From assembly GCA_016584495.1 (NCBI GenBank), contig WAID01000015.1:868501-932500 (forward strand): a stretch of 64,000 bases of DNA, written 5' to 3'. Shown here one piece after another: positions 12,530 to 24,660 of this stretch; position 1 is the first letter of the stretch; each line of letters starts with the position of its first letter. Both the position numbers and the translations under genes were made by a program. This DNA comes from Celoporthe dispersa (lineage: Eukaryota > Ascomycota > Sordariomycetes > Diaporthales > Cryphonectriaceae). The notes under the pieces were generated by a model. The model was not told where the DNA came from. It was given only the letters and a program-made list of their open reading frames with translations, and searched no databases.

Positions 12530-12683
12530 GCTTTCCTGTCCTGTGGGGTCCTGTATAAGGAGAGGAGGCCAGGGGGGGAGGGAGGGAGGACGACGTGGCA
12601 GGCCTGGAGGATCTCAGAGGGGGGAGAGAGGTTTTCTTGGGGAGGAAGGGCAAAGGCCTCTCTTCCAGCGCAGGGAAGGGGAA

Positions 12684-12714
<31 letters not shown>

Positions 12715-13604
12715 GGAGATGGAACAATGAGCGGTAAGGATGATCTTTTATGAAAACTCCTCAGCACACAAAACAAACAGATCGTGCCATGGTTATGGTG
12801 GCTCCGGGTTGCAGCGGTCCGGCGTTACCGGATTCACCGTCAGGGAGGTGAGTTGGGGTTCAGATTCGGCGGGAGCAACGATGGCACGCAGAGAAGAAGG
12901 AAGAGAGAGAGGAGGACCCTTTTTTTTTTTTTTTTTTTTTTTGTTCCAAGGGGTATTACCAAGGGTCCAGACCTGTTTGTGCATCCGAGGGCGCCTTGTG
13001 TCTGCTCTGTCTTTTTTTTTTTTTTTTTGGGCGTGGCCAACTCAGCTCCCTTTCCGACGCATCCGGAGTTGCCTGAACTTGGTGCATCTCGAGATGCCCT
13101 CTCTATGGTCTTCCTACTGACAGTAGTAAATGGCTGACATAAATGAAATACGTGTCTGCTTCTCCTCCTTTGGAGAGTCCTCTGGAGGGAACAAGTTCTC
13201 GTGTCTTCTTTTTTTCCTTCCTCCTTAGAGCACATTTACGGAGGGGACCCTTGGGTCTTGGCAGCCAGAAGCTGGAGCTTGCCCCTGAAGCTGAGAGATT
13301 TCAGCGCCACACCCCCCGGACAGGTACCACTAGCCGCTGGAGCGCACCACTAACAGTTAGCACATGGCCGGCTATAGATCCGGGCAAGATCTCGCTAGAG
13401 ACAGGGCGGCCCCCTGGGTGTGGGGTTGCTTCCTGCTGCTGCAACCTCGACCTGGATACTCACGGCAGACGCCCAAAGAGGACGGACGGTGAACGAGAAG
13501 TGAGAGGCTTACCCACGCGCTCACTGACCTCGCCTCTAAGATCAGTCACCCTGTCGAGGACTTCACCCAGGCGCCGCCGGAGAGGCCTTGACAGGCTTCC
13601 CAGG
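12530..13604. other. Divergent promoter region with simple repeats
   Basis: The 1.1 kb lies between the divergent membrane-protein and LDAH genes. It holds a GA dinucleotide repeat (about 12684-12708) and two long T tracts (about 12920-12942 and 13012-13028). An upstream in-frame extension of the LDAH frame runs through here, but it reads as non-protein-like leader. Confidence 0.55.
12920..13028. repeat. Two long poly-T tracts, about 70 bases apart
   Basis: A run of about 23 T is followed by one of about 17 T. They are in non-coding DNA upstream of the hydrolase gene. No flanking direct repeats or element body that would mark a retroelement were seen. Confidence 0.8.
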
Positions 13605-14733
13605 ATGCCTACAGAGCTCGTCTTCCCCTCCCCAAACCTCGGGCTCAACCCGTCTGCCCGCCACTGCCTCATCTACTTCCTCACCGGCAACCCAGGCCTC
13701 ATCGACTACTACGGCCCCTTCCTCAGGCACCTGCGCTCCCTCCTGGACGATATCGAGGTCCGACGCAAGCACAAGGTCGCCTTCCACCTCTACGGCCGTG
13801 ACCTCGCCGGCTTCAACGACGCCGACCATGCCGCTCCCTTCAACGCCACCACCAACCCGCCCCACGACGTCGAGTCCCAGATCCAGCACGCGTTCCACCA
13901 CCTCATCGCCGCGAACCAAATACCGACAGCTGCCGGCTCCGGCGGCGGCGGGGTTCTGCGAGGTGGCCAGCCCTTCGACGAGGTGGTGCTGATGGGCCAC
14001 AGCCTGGGCACCTACCTCGCCCTCGAGATCTTCCACCGCCACCTGCACGATCCTGACGCCGCCCCGGGCCTGAACCTGAGATCCGGCGTGCTCCTGTTCG
14101 CCACCATAGCCCATCTTGCCAAGAGCCGCAAGGGAGTGCAGCTCGACCTCATCCGCCGCACCCCCGTCCTCTCAACCCACGTTCACACCCTCGCCCGGGC
14201 CTTCCTCTGGCTGCTTCCCGCCGCCTTCATCCGCTGGTTCACGGCCAGCGTGCTCTCCATGGCGCCCCACGCCGCCGCCACCACCACGCGCTTCCTGACG
14301 TCGCGCGACGGCGTCTACCAGGCGCTGTACCTCGGCATGGACGAGATGAAGGTCATCAGCGACGAGAGCTGGGCCGAGGAGCTGTGGGAGATTGCCGACG
14401 AGGCTGTTGCCCACGCGCACGAGGTGCCCAAGTTCTTTATCCTGTTCGGCAAGGAGGACCACTGGGTGCCGAACCAGCACCGTGACAGGTTCATCGAGGA
14501 GAGGGAGAAGCACGCGGCGAGGGAGGATGCGCCCAAGACGAAGAGGGGCCGGACGAGGATTGTGATCGACGAGGAGGGGCTCCCGCATGACTTTTGCATC
14601 AGTAAGCAAACACCTCATGAGGAGGGGGCACGTTGACGATATCATCGAGTGCTGACGTGTGGGAACAGATCACAGCGAAACCGTCGCGAACAAGGTGGGC
14701 GTGTGGATCGATGAGATTGCGGAGCACCCGTGA
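13605..14733 (+). CDS. Lipid-droplet-associated hydrolase (LDAH / DUF2305 family)
   Basis: An alpha/beta-hydrolase of 353 aa. Exon 1 is 13605-14601 and exon 2 14669-14733; the intron 14602-14668 (GTAAGC...CAG) splits an Asn codon. The N-terminal strand LIYFLTGNPGLIDYYGPFL is the family's oxyanion region. The nucleophile elbow is GHSLG (near residue 130), and a C-terminal HDFCINHS segment supplies a candidate catalytic His. A hydrophobic hairpin around FLWLLPAAFIRWF fits insertion into the lipid-droplet monolayer. Family members act on sterol or acyl esters at lipid droplets. The ATG at 13605 is chosen because family similarity starts there; the frame is open further upstream but low in complexity. 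The coding sequence appears undamaged. Confidence 0.87.
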
Positions 14734-15540
14734 GCCCAGGCACAGGTGGAGGAGACGCAGCAGTATCTATGAACATGACGCCTTGCGAGACCTACACATG
14801 AGGCTTCCTAGGCCAGCAGATCCAGCAGCTCTACGCGCAGAGGCGTCATCAGATACCTCTGGGACAAAGTGTGCTGCTTAGTGGTGGAAACACTCTCTGG
14901 TCTGCAATCTTTAGAACCTTGGAGAGACACAGAGGGGCAATGCTGAACGACAAGAAGGAAGAGTCAAGATCTCATCGTCTTCTTGAGAGGGACGGCTAGA
15001 AAAGAAAAGAAAAAAGAGGAAGAAGAGGAAAAGGGCTGTTTGGAGTTTTCAATGTTCTGATGTACTCGAAGACGTTGATTGACGGCGCAGAGAATGGTCG
15101 TGGTTCTTGATCTGCGAGATGGAGCAGACGACGTGCTCGACATCTCAGCTAGAGTGGGATGATCATTATTAGAGGGCGGAGACTTGATACCGTGACGCGC
15201 CGGGTTTGGCAGGCTACTCTACTGCCGCTGGGTTCTGAGCTGTTCGACAGGCGGATGACCCACGAAGACCATGGCATCTGAATATCTGAGATAATAGGTC
15301 GAGATGGGATATCAGCGGGCGTATTCTTTCGAAAGTACGAGGTGTTGAGGTCGCCTTGGGGCCTCCGCTGCATATACGCCTATATAAGAAGTGACGAAGA
15401 ATATCAGCGCAATAGATGATATACCCCTTACTATCCTTGTTTGGCCTTGGCTAAGAGGGTTTCAGTAAAGTTTTAGACCACCACTTATGAGTATTCCTCG
15501 GCTGGAGTAGCTTCCACCAGGAGCATGCAGCCCTCTCGCA
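14734..15540. other. Intergenic spacer between convergent genes
   Basis: No gene is seen between the 3' ends of the LDAH and GH5 genes. An A/G-rich stretch lies near 15000-15030. Confidence 0.5.
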
Positions 15541-16981
15541 TCACGACCTGGCCCTTCCTAGGGTATTCCTGACCAACGGCTTCAGCCCACCCTCGATAAA
15601 CTCTGGCGACCGCCAGCCCGACCAGTCATGATTCAGCAGCCCCCAGGACTCATCCGCATCCTGCTTCCCCTGCCTGGTATAGTAGCTCCCCCAAGCACCC
15701 AGATCATCCACCCGGCCCCCGAGAGCCCGCTCCCGAGAAACCTCTGCACGCACCTCGCATACGTGCTGTCCTTCCACGTCGCCGCGTTCTGGGCGAACCC
15801 CCATTCCGTCATGACGACCGGGGAAGCGGCTGGTCGCGTTGCCGCGACCGCCCCGTGCGGCCGAATAGCCCGCCTCGACGAGCCCCTCGTCGTAGCTGGG
15901 GCAGTCCGTCACGGGCGACACGATGTCGTAGCTGTGCAGCTCGAGCACGAGCTTGTCCTCGGACCCGGCGAAGTCGGCCAGGTCGAAGGCCGCGGTGCCT
16001 GGCTCGAGGGGCTCGCCGCTCACGACGGGGTGCAGGTCGGTGTCGCCGTTCAGGCCGGAGAGGAAGATCAACACGTCTGGGTTGGCGAGGCTGATGGCGG
16101 TGGTGCCGCGCTTGACCTGTTCGTACCATACGGCCCACGTGTATGTCTCCATCACGTCGGGGTTGGTCTCGCTGAAGGGGGGGCGGAGCTCGTTGTAGAG
16201 AGACATGGACATGAGGTTTGGCCATTGCTTGCCCTTTTGTTTTGAGGAGTTAGTTCCCGCAAGGTTCTGTGCAGAATGGTCTTCAGAGGAACAGAGCGAA
16301 AGTGGGCAAAGGGGTGCTCTCACGTGAGTTGCCATGTACGAGAGGCCGCGGGTCCAGTTGGAAGGCGAGAAGTGAGCATCATTCCACCAGGTGTTTCCGT
16401 CAAACGGATCACAACACCAAGATGCCTTGGATACGTGGTTGTCAAGGTGGACGTAGATGTTTTGCCTCGCACATTCTGCCGCGATAGCATCGTAAACCTA
16501 AGACTGTGTCGTCAGCAGACTTTCTCACATGAATTTCTCACTGAAACTACAGAAAATGAAGCTCCTGACCTGGAAGCCGCGTGGTCTCATTGTTGAACGA
16601 GGGGTTATTCGCGACGACCTGGCTGAAGATCTCTGAGCCGTTCTCCGCGCCCAGGACACTGGTGAAGGCCGTCATGATGCGAACATCGGCCATGTCGTTC
16701 TCGTAGATCTGGTCGATCATCTCCGTGGCGTAGGTGAGGCGGATCGAGTTCATGCCTAGGCTCTGGATCCTCGACACGATCGTCTCGATGGACTGGTACT
16801 GGAGACCCTCCGGAACCATGGTCACCTCGGCCCCGGGCCAGTTCACACCGGCATAGCTGACCTTGGACCCATCTGCTGCGAGAATCCAGGAGCCGGCCGT
16901 CGTGAATGGGCCAGTCTGGGCCCTTCTGGTTGGGGCCCCGAGCAGGAGGGCGGCCAGCAGGCCGCCACTTTGCATCAACAT
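15541..16981 (-). CDS. Secreted glycoside hydrolase family 5 (endoglucanase-like)
   Basis: A predicted extracellular (beta/alpha)8 glycosidase of about 425 aa. The start at 16979-16981 gives a signal-peptide-like N-terminus (hydrophobic MLMQSGGLLAALLLG), followed by a GH5-type opening (SYAGVNWPGAE; SLGMNSIRLTYATEMID). Exons are 16570-16981, 16324-16497 and 15541-16233. Exon 2 carries YVHLDNHVSKASWCC and the last exon carries the acid/base Glu in MSLYNELRPP and the nucleophile Glu in VMTEWGF. Three one-base breaks are inferred: a surplus base at the end of exon 1 (about 16570-16573), a surplus base at the G4 run 15820-15823, and a missing base at the C5 run 15688-15692; the last two offset each other. 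The active-site motifs survive, so sequence error is likelier than decay, though early pseudogenisation cannot be excluded. The role would be beta-glucan or beta-mannan breakdown. Confidence 0.82.
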
Positions 16982-18466
16982 GGTCACTAAGTTGACGACT
17001 AGTTCTTGATGGTTTGAGAAGGATGCTGAGAGCAAGGTCAAGCTAGAGCGTGAGGACAAGTCTGGCTGAACAAAAGTGTAAGGTTCCTCGGCGAAGACAT
17101 GGTGGGCAACGCAGCTGGGTGGGAGCCCTTTAAGTATCATTATGGACTTTAGTCTCGAGACATGATGAGTAACACATTCGAGTCTCGAGCGTAATCATGG
17201 CCTCTAGGGAGCAATTAGCTCACACCTAGATCAAGTAGCAGCCTTGCAAGTCTGTGTTGGCTGCTGTTTCTTGTGCATAGTTCCGGGCCAAATGGGATTA
17301 GAGCGGTGCATAGGTGCTCGGCTGGCCCTCGCCTAGGGCCCATAAGGCTCTCTCCAAGCTGGTCCGGACAAGACTTTTCTTTCCAGAATTATTAGCTCGT
17401 ACTTCTACACCTTAATTCTACCTAAGTGGTATTGCCACCTTTAGGAGATGACGCGAATAGCTAGAATCAACAGATAGTCATTACCTCGCAGCAATGCTAG
17501 AGCGGCCCTAGTAGAACCACCCTCGCCTGGCTTCACAATCTGGTGCCTGCGGGGGAGAATACCCTCACGACATGCTGCCGGTGGATAGCGCCTCTCGACG
17601 AGTGTAGGGTGCGTGGCGGGGTTGCTGGTAGGTCGACCTGTTGGTGGTCTACGCCTCCCGAGGATGCTGTCAGATCATTGCGCGAGTGATTAGGTTCGTA
17701 GCAGTCTGCTGCGCGTTGCTGAGCCCCAGAGGACTCTTCGACAAGGCATGGTGCCTTGGAATTTGTCGCAGTGTCGGCGGCGTCTAGGCACTGGTACGGA
17801 GACTTGACTTGGTCTTGTTCTTTGCCCATCGAGGCGGTGATGTTATCTTCAAGGTGAGGGAGGGTTCTTTGGCTTCGAAATAGGTATGTTTGATATGCTC
17901 TTGTATGTATTAACTCTGCTCTGTCGTGGCCAGATGCCTCCTGTCTCTGTTGCGCTCTGGTGTTGGCCACTTGAGAAATCTTATACGAGACTTGGCCTGA
18001 CGTGAAGGCGCTTAGCTATTATTGACTTGGTTTGATGACGGTCCTTCGATGTGTTTGGAATGCCACTATCACTGTCACGTCGAATTGCTACCTCTGTCAG
18101 AGGAGCAAGCCAAAAGTGACCATCCGATCAACCATGATGGCTTCTGAGAACGAGGGAAAGAGGTCAGGGTGATAGGTAGATTCTAGTACATCACTCCGGG
18201 GTTCCTACGTAGACTACGTGGCGTAAAAGCAAGAATAGGAAAGAAAGGAGCAGTCTGGGCACAGACAGATATCAGTTGTGAGTTCTTGTAAATCAATTTC
18301 GCTGTGCTAGATGCTATGCCATGCTATGAAAAATGCTAAACGCCGTATGCAGAAACGATGCCAAACCCATACCATGCCATGCCACGTCTTTCCTATGCAA
18401 CTTATGGTGAGATCTAGTTCTGTGTTGCCTTGCAACCTGACGGGGCGGGATTCCTGAGCATGCCAT
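16982..18466. other. Intergenic, 1.5 kb
   Basis: No gene is accepted. About 170 bases upstream of the GH5 start lies the perfect palindrome GTCTCGAGAC (17152-17161), with a partial copy, AGTCTCGAG, at 17181-17189. This could be an operator but is short. A 145-codon frame at 17533-17970 (-) was rejected. Confidence 0.5.
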
Positions 18467-19837
18467 CTAGTCAGTTCCCGTCCCCTCATCCCAATCAACC
18501 CACCTCCGGATAGCCTCGTCAACCCTCAGGACACCATCCTTGGTAGCATCCACCTCGAACCACTCCTTGTGCATCTTCCCGCATGCCTCACACGCGCCGG
18601 TGCCCCGATCCGACAGCCTCATGCCCAGGCCCGACAGCTCCAGGTGGATGAGACGCTCCACCTTGTGGCTATGCGGCATCTTGCGCGGCTCGACGCCAGA
18701 GCCCGTGTGGATGTAGGGATAGAACCGGATCAGCGAGAGGTCGTACCCGCACTGGCGCTTCCACTCCGTCATCCTGCGCATCACGTTGTTCGCCCGGCCG
18801 ATCTTGAGCAGCATCGTCTTCTTGTCATCGCCGCTGCTAAGCTCCCTGCTGCGTGTTGTCGTCGGGCTAGTGCCGACGCTGTTGGCGGCGCTGGCGAAGA
18901 GCGCGAGCACATCGCTCGGGTTGCGTTCCAAGGCGCCGCGGGGCCTGGTGCTGGGCGGCTCGAGGGCGCGCTCGGTGGGCTCAAGGATGGATCGGGCGCT
19001 GACCACAGACGGGGCGTGGGTTTGTGACTGCGGCGTCAGCCAGAAGATGTAGATGTAGCCTTCCTCGTCCCCCTTGGAGACAGGCTTGGCCAGCTCCTTC
19101 ATAAGCTTGTGTGCGGTATCGGGAGAGGCGTCGCTCGGGATAAGGGAGAGGTACTGCGAGGTCTCAAAGTTGGACGAGGGTGCCTGGCTGGAGAGGCTGG
19201 GGCGATGGGACCCAGTTCCCGGGTGAAGGTGGTTCGAGGACGGCCGGCTGGGTCGGCCTGAGGCCGACGGGTTGGGAACCTGCTGCATCGGGGTGGGATG
19301 TGGCCTCGGGGGCGGAGTCGGGTCTTCGAAGTAGAGAGGGACGCGGAAGCAGCAGAAAGACCACTCCTTCAGCTTCTTGGCAGGCCGGGCGTACGACCCG
19401 TTAGAGTTTGTCTGCTGAAGTCCACCGCCGTGGTTGTAACTGGCGTTCCCGTTGGGCTTCTGGGGGCGTGACGGCTTTCCAGAGGTCTGCAGCAGGCCCA
19501 GCCGGCCTGTCAGGGGAGTCGATGCTGGTGCGCCCTCCGAGGATGGGCTGGTTGGAGAGCTGAGGACCCGGGCTCGGGCTCGCAGAGGCAGCGGCCTGAT
19601 CTTTGTGCTGCCAGCAGTACTGATCAGGGTCGCTCGGGTCGTCGACGACGAGCCTGTTCTTTTTGATTTGGTCTTGGGCTTGGGCTTGGGCTTGTCCTTG
19701 GGCTTGTCCGAGCCAGCAATGAGCGGGCGCCGGCAAGGTCGACCGTTACCGGTGACGCCTCGACATGTTGTCTCTGGGTTCAGAGAGTCGGTCCTCTTGA
19801 CCAGAGACTCTGGGGTGCCGGTAGTGAAGGAAGGCAT
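18467..19837 (-). CDS. T5orf172 / GIY-YIG-like domain protein (DUF1766 type)
   Basis: A fungal protein of about 456 aa with a C-terminal T5orf172 domain, a distant relative of GIY-YIG nucleases. The signature is EEGYIYIFWL followed by LLKIGRANNVMRRMTEWKR, then YPYIHTGSG, HKVERLIHLELSG and the CEACGKMHKEWFEV end. The ATG at 19835-19837 (MPSFTTGTPES) is preferred over an upstream in-frame ATG at 20044 because the upstream 69 codons are low-complexity leader. N-terminally, TTCRGVTGNGRPCRRPL resembles a short Cys motif that in relatives precedes a second Cys/His patch. That patch (YCWQHKDQA) lies here in the neighbouring frame. The frame leaves at the A-run opposite 19660-19664 and returns at 19513-19516, two offsetting one-base breaks. 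Function in fungi is unknown. Confidence 0.8.
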   Translation of the reverse strand: MPSFTTGTPESLVKRTDSLNPETTCRGVTGNGRPCRRPLIAGSDKPKDKPKPKPKTKSKRTGSSSTTRATLISTAGSTKIRPLPLRARARVLSSPTSPSSEGAPASTPLTGRLGLLQTSGKPSRPQKPNGNASYNHGGGLQQTNSNGSYARPAKKLKEWSFCCFRVPLYFEDPTPPPRPHPTPMQQVPNPSASGRPSRPSSNHLHPGTGSHRPSLSSQAPSSNFETSQYLSLIPSDASPDTAHKLMKELAKPVSKGDEEGYIYIFWLTPQSQTHAPSVVSARSILEPTERALEPPSTRPRGALERNPSDVLALFASAANSVGTSPTTTRSRELSSGDDKKTMLLKIGRANNVMRRMTEWKRQCGYDLSLIRFYPYIHTGSGVEPRKMPHSHKVERLIHLELSGLGMRLSDRGTGACEACGKMHKEWFEVDATKDGVLRVDEAIRRWVDWDEGTGTD

Positions 19838-22530
19838 CGCGTGATACGGGCCTTGGTGGTTGTTGGAGCGAGAGACAAGGTGTCGTGTGCCTCCTCGTGC
19901 GAGAAGTTGTGCTTGGAGACTTGGAACGAGGGAGAAAAGGGTCGGTCGGTACTGGAGAGAGCTCAACGGCAGAGCAGGTCGAGGGCAAGAGAGATTGAAA
20001 AGCGCTGCTGTATTAAAGGGAAGGGGAGGATGGCCCCCGACCAAGGCCAGCGAAGCGAGCGTCGATGCGAGGGCTTGGACGTGGGTCTCAACGTCAGAGA
20101 AGAGACTTGGATTTCACGAACGTGCACCGTGAACTGGCACGCTTCACGGACGTGCCGCTGTCTGCACCCCAGTTTATTGTCCCCTAGACAGAACAGCACA
20201 TTCTGTGTGGCCCCCATGTCTAGGCATCGGCTGGCTGGGAGGACTCCATTCTCGTCCGGAGCAGCAGGGGGGGCTGGGGAGGCAAGGAGGCAAGGCCACA
20301 ACCCGTTGTCCTGCATTATCGATAAACATTGCATCGTGAAAGTGAGGCTGGGGCAGGGGCGGGTTGTGGCGTTGCTCCTCAGGACTGCTCGTGCACTGCC
20401 ACACTGGACAAGCTACCTCCCAAGGGCACTGTGGCCGGTGTTCGAGACCACGCCTGCCCACTGCACGAAGCTGGAGTGGTCATGGCTGAGGACAAGACAT
20501 CAGCGAGACGAACGACGATCCAAGGAAGGGAGATGGAGGTCTTGGGGCGAGACGGGAAGGCGACGAGGATGGCGGTGGATGATGATTGACGAGCCCATCC
20601 CTGACCCGCTTAGTCATCTCTGGTCTGGTATATCCTCGATTCTTCACAGCCGTATGATTCTCTGTAATCCTGAGCTGTACTGTAACCCCATACATAGTAC
20701 GGCAATCTGGGTCTCTGGCCTGTATGCCGATGGTCATCGAACAGGGAGGGAGGGTATCATCGTTTTATCCTACCTGGCAGCCCTATGTCCATGCAGTCTT
20801 GACACAACTCCTCCTCTCCTCGTTGACTGCTCTGCTCCCTCTCGACGGTCCATCTGGAGCAGTTCGTCGCTTGGTAGATGAATGTCACTACCGATTGCCT
20901 ACCATCTGCTGCTGCTGACCACGGGCCACTACCGGTTGATCGGTGTTGCAAGTGAGATGCTCGGCTCGACAATCCGGCGCGGTGTCTCAGAACAAGAACG
21001 CACTGAGATGCATGAACGTGAACGGATACTTCCGCGCTTGCAGCCTTGATGGCACTCTGGCACTCGCTGGACGACCGCATTTGGTCTCGAAGACCTGCTG
21101 TTCTCTCTCGGCAGCCTGACCAGGGCCTGGCTGAAAAAGGACCCTCGAGAGCAAAGAACCCTGGATCACGCAATCTGGAGGACGAACGACGCCTTGCAGG
21201 TCCACTTCAGGGTCACTGGACCTGGAGTGCCTGAGTGTCCGGCTGGTTGACTGGCAAGGCGGGAACTCGGTGCCCACCGATAGCCTGACCAGGGCACTGC
21301 CAGGAGTGCCAGGCTAAGAATCTCTCAACCCTCAACGTCGACGTCACTCGCTTACGCCCGTACTCCGCACTCCACACCCTCAATCCTCGACCTCGAGCAC
21401 TTGCAAGGTCCTGATCAGCCGTGCTAACTGGTTCTTGTTCAATGCAGCATCCTGTGGCGGGGTGGCCTGGGGTGAGCGCTATCATGCCTGCAAGGGCTCT
21501 CTCTCTGTAATATCCAAGAGCCGTTCCTGACTGGCTCAGGCCAAGAGGGCTTGTCAAGAAGCTTGTCCGTTGGCTCGCTTAACAGGGCAGCTTGGCTTGG
21601 GTGGCTTGACGGCCAACGCTCTTGATCTGATATCGTCCTCTGCACATTTGACGGTCTCATGATGGATCCCAGCCGCAAATCCACACGGCTGCGGGCGGCA
21701 TGCACGATGGTAGAGCTAGCCAGGGATCCTCATGACCGCTTAACCTTGACGAGCCCTGAAGAGCGTCTGGTATTTCCGGTCAGGGACGAATCAGATGTAC
21801 CTCTGGTGATGGTGCTATCTTATCGGATACGGGCTGGGCACGGGTACTCTCACACGCAAAATATACCAGTCAATACTTGGGTGCAGTTAAGACTAGCATT
21901 ACCGCTGAAGTCATTCAGCTCTGGTTTACTCGTTCTCCTCCGTCCTCCTCTCGCTCCTCCTCCTCCTCACTGCTCGTGCTAGCAGCAGTCTTTCCTCGAC
22001 AAGCCTCGGGGGGTTTTTTTTTTTTTTTTTTTTGCACAACCACATTTTGCCGCAAGCAGTACATAATCAATACTATGTATAATTCAAATCCACCCACCCA
22101 TGGAGCCCCGGTCGGCTCTGCAACTAAAATCCCACCATCATATTCGCCGCCTCTGCAGCTATACCAAGATCCCTGGTAGTAAATCCTACCTAGAAGTCTC
22201 CCCTGCCCGCGTCCATGTCCATGCACATGTTGCATCCTCTTCACATGGCTCCCCTCTAAATGCAACCTTCATCTGATGGTCCCTGGACTCTTGTGGGAAA
22301 CTTCATCTCTTCCACCACCTGCGCCGCAGCATTCTCTGCTGAATCTCCTCTTCTTGCTCTCTCTCTCTCTCCTCTGCCTTTCCCATTCCCTCCTCATGAC
22401 GCGTGACGACGGCGATTGATCACTGTCCCACCGATAGCATCCACCACCTCGCCAAGGGAGTCGCCCAGGAACCTACACCCCCCCAGCCCAGCAGCAGCCT
22501 CGTCGTTTCTGTCTTGCAGACTGTCGCACG
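19838..22530. other. Long intergenic region, 2.7 kb
   Basis: No gene is accepted. A long rightward open frame (19841-20881) lies mostly upstream of and divergent from the T5orf172 gene; its composition (Arg/Trp/Cys-rich, no domain) looks accidental. A T21 tract lies at 22014-22034. CT-rich DNA from about 22330 to 22400 is probably the core promoter and leader of the permease at 22531. Confidence 0.5.
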
Positions 22531-24660
22531 ATGTCGGACAAATACTCGCCACCGCCTGCGTTCCCGGATGAGAAGAAGGTTGCCGAGTCGAATCCCGTCG
22601 ACCTCGAGACCGGCACAACATCTGGGCTCGCTCGGTGGTTCGGAGGCCCAAGAGTTCACGTCGGCCCAAGAATCAGCCCAGTGCTGTCCTCGCTACAAGG
22701 CAACTATGCCTCGGATAGCGACGAGAGCAGCAGCGCCATCCTGCACAAGCAGAAGGAAGCTGAGGCTGATCATGCCATCCAATACCGCACATGCACTTGG
22801 CAGAAGGTCTGTTCGGCCCCTGAAACCCTCGCCAGCCATCGAGGCTGGGCCCATTCCCTCATGGCATTCATGCTGACCTCCGGTGTAGACTGCCGCGTTG
22901 CTCTTCTCCGAGTACATCTGTCTGGTAAGTACCCCATGCTACCATGAAAATGGATCTAGTATCACTCTGGTTCACTGGTTCACTGGTTGGAACTGGGCAC
23001 TATGAATCGGCTTCTCTTCCGCCACGATTGTTCGCGCTAATCATGTCCTTCTTGCTGCAGGCGATCATGAGTTTTCCCTGGTCTTACAGCGTGTTGGGAT
23101 TGGTACCGGGGTGAGTGGCCAGCCTCGCATCGCGTCTCATGTATCAGTAACTGACCCTCACAGACTAATCCTGACTGTCATCGTTGCCATGCTCGTGCAG
23201 TATACGTGAGTAGTCTTGGCTTCACGCTGGGCATACATCTTTCTGACAGCGCATTCAGATCACTAATTACGTGGGAATTCTGCCTGCGCCACCCTGAGGT
23301 TCGGGATGTCTGTGACGTGGGTGAGATGATCTTTTGGAATAAGAAGTGGGCATGGTGGTTCAGTGCCGTCATGTTCCTCCTGAACAATACCGTGAGTAGT
23401 TTATCACGGCCGTGTCAAACCTGTCTATGCCATAGTGCCTAACCTCATCTCTGCCTGTCTAGTTCATCCAAGGTCTCCATGTCCTTGTCGGTGCCAAGTA
23501 CCTCAACACAATGACAGCTGCCGACGACGACATCAACTGCCGTACCGTCAGTTTTTCTGTGCTCATGTTCTTGGTGTGCTGGCTCTGCTCGCTGCCTCGA
23601 ACTTTTGATGCCCTGGCCAAGCTGGGCGCAGTATCCGCGCTCTTCACATTCATCTCAGTCATCCTCGCCACAATTTTCGCCGGTATCCAGTCCCACCCGG
23701 CCGGCTACTCTGCTGAGGAAGGAAATCCTGTGGTACTGGCTATTCCAGCGGCTGGCACGACCTTTGTGAGCGGTCTCAGTGCATTCCTCAACATCAGCTA
23801 CACTTTTATCGGGCAGATCACGCTGCCCAGTTTCATTGCCGAAATGGAAGATCCAAGGTATGAATGCACGTACAGAGCGCTTTGGCGAACCACACTAACT
23901 CGGCATCTCCGTGTAGGGACTTCCCAAAGGCGCTTTGGCTGTGCACTATCGGAGAGATCATCGTTTTCAGCCTCGTCGGCGCCATCGTGTATGCTTACGT
24001 CGGTACCAACTACATAACGGCCCCCGCATTTGGCTCCCTGCAGCCCGTCTTCAAGAAGATCTCCTTCTCTTTCATGATCCCGACACTCATTTTTCTCGGT
24101 GTTCTGTACGCGTCCGTCTCGGCTCGCCTGGTCTTCTTTCGCCTTTTCAAGGACTCCGAAGCACAAGAACGAACACACTATCATTGGGTGGGCCTCCTGG
24201 GCAGGCATCCTCCGTACGTTGATACGAAACTAATTCTGGGTCTGGTAATATATCACTAACATTCATCCGCAGTCGCCACTTGGGTCGTCGCATTCATCAT
24301 CTCTCAGGTCATCCCTTTCTTTTCTGACCGTAAGCGCATTTCCACCACTACTGCGAGTCACCCATGATAGCTAACCCGCCAATGCTAGTCCTCTCCCTCA
24401 TGTCTGCCCTCTTTGACAGTTTCTTCGGCTTCATCTTCTGGGGTGTTGCTTACTTCCGCATGCGCAACGCTGACGGCGGTTTGACTTTCATCAAGTCACA
24501 AGGATTCTGGGGCTACGCCGAAGCAGCGCTGAATGTTTTCATCATTATCACCGGCATCTTTTTCGTCGGACCGGGAACCTACGCCAGCGTTAAGAGCATT
24601 ATCATCGATTTCGACCCCTCGTCGGGCTCGGTCTTCACATGCGCCACGAACGGCCTGTGA
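22531..24660 (+). CDS. Amino-acid permease, AAAP family
   Basis: A multi-span amino-acid/proton symporter (Aa_trans family, like the fungal neutral amino-acid permease Mtr) of about 518 aa. There are nine exons: 22531-22806, 22889-22924, 23061-23110, 23164-23205, 23259-23391, 23463-23857, 23917-24213, 24273-24329 and 24389-24660, all with GT-AG borders and phases that close. An acidic cytosolic N-terminus of about 85 residues precedes eleven or so hydrophobic segments. Recognisable pieces are AIMSFPWSYSVLGLVPG in TM1-2, INCRTVSFSVLMFLVCW, and LNISYTFIGQITLPSFIAEM, the hallmark of this group. In exon 7 the conserved reading jumps one frame near 24157-24160, one surplus base, just before a Lys/His-rich loop. 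It would act at the plasma membrane. No metabolic partner is adjacent. Confidence 0.85.

Noticed and set aside
12920..13028. Poly-T tracts as a minus-strand retroelement tail
   Set aside because: No element body, reverse-transcriptase frame or flanking duplication was found; treated as simple repeats.
17533..17970. Leftward frame of 145 codons
   Set aside because: No recognisable motif, odd Gln/His/Arg-rich composition, and no splice or promoter support.
19841..20881. Rightward open frame of 346 codons
   Set aside because: It lies upstream of and divergent from the T5orf172 gene, has no domain or consistent composition, and is rich in Arg, Trp and Cys; it looks like a chance frame in GC-rich DNA.
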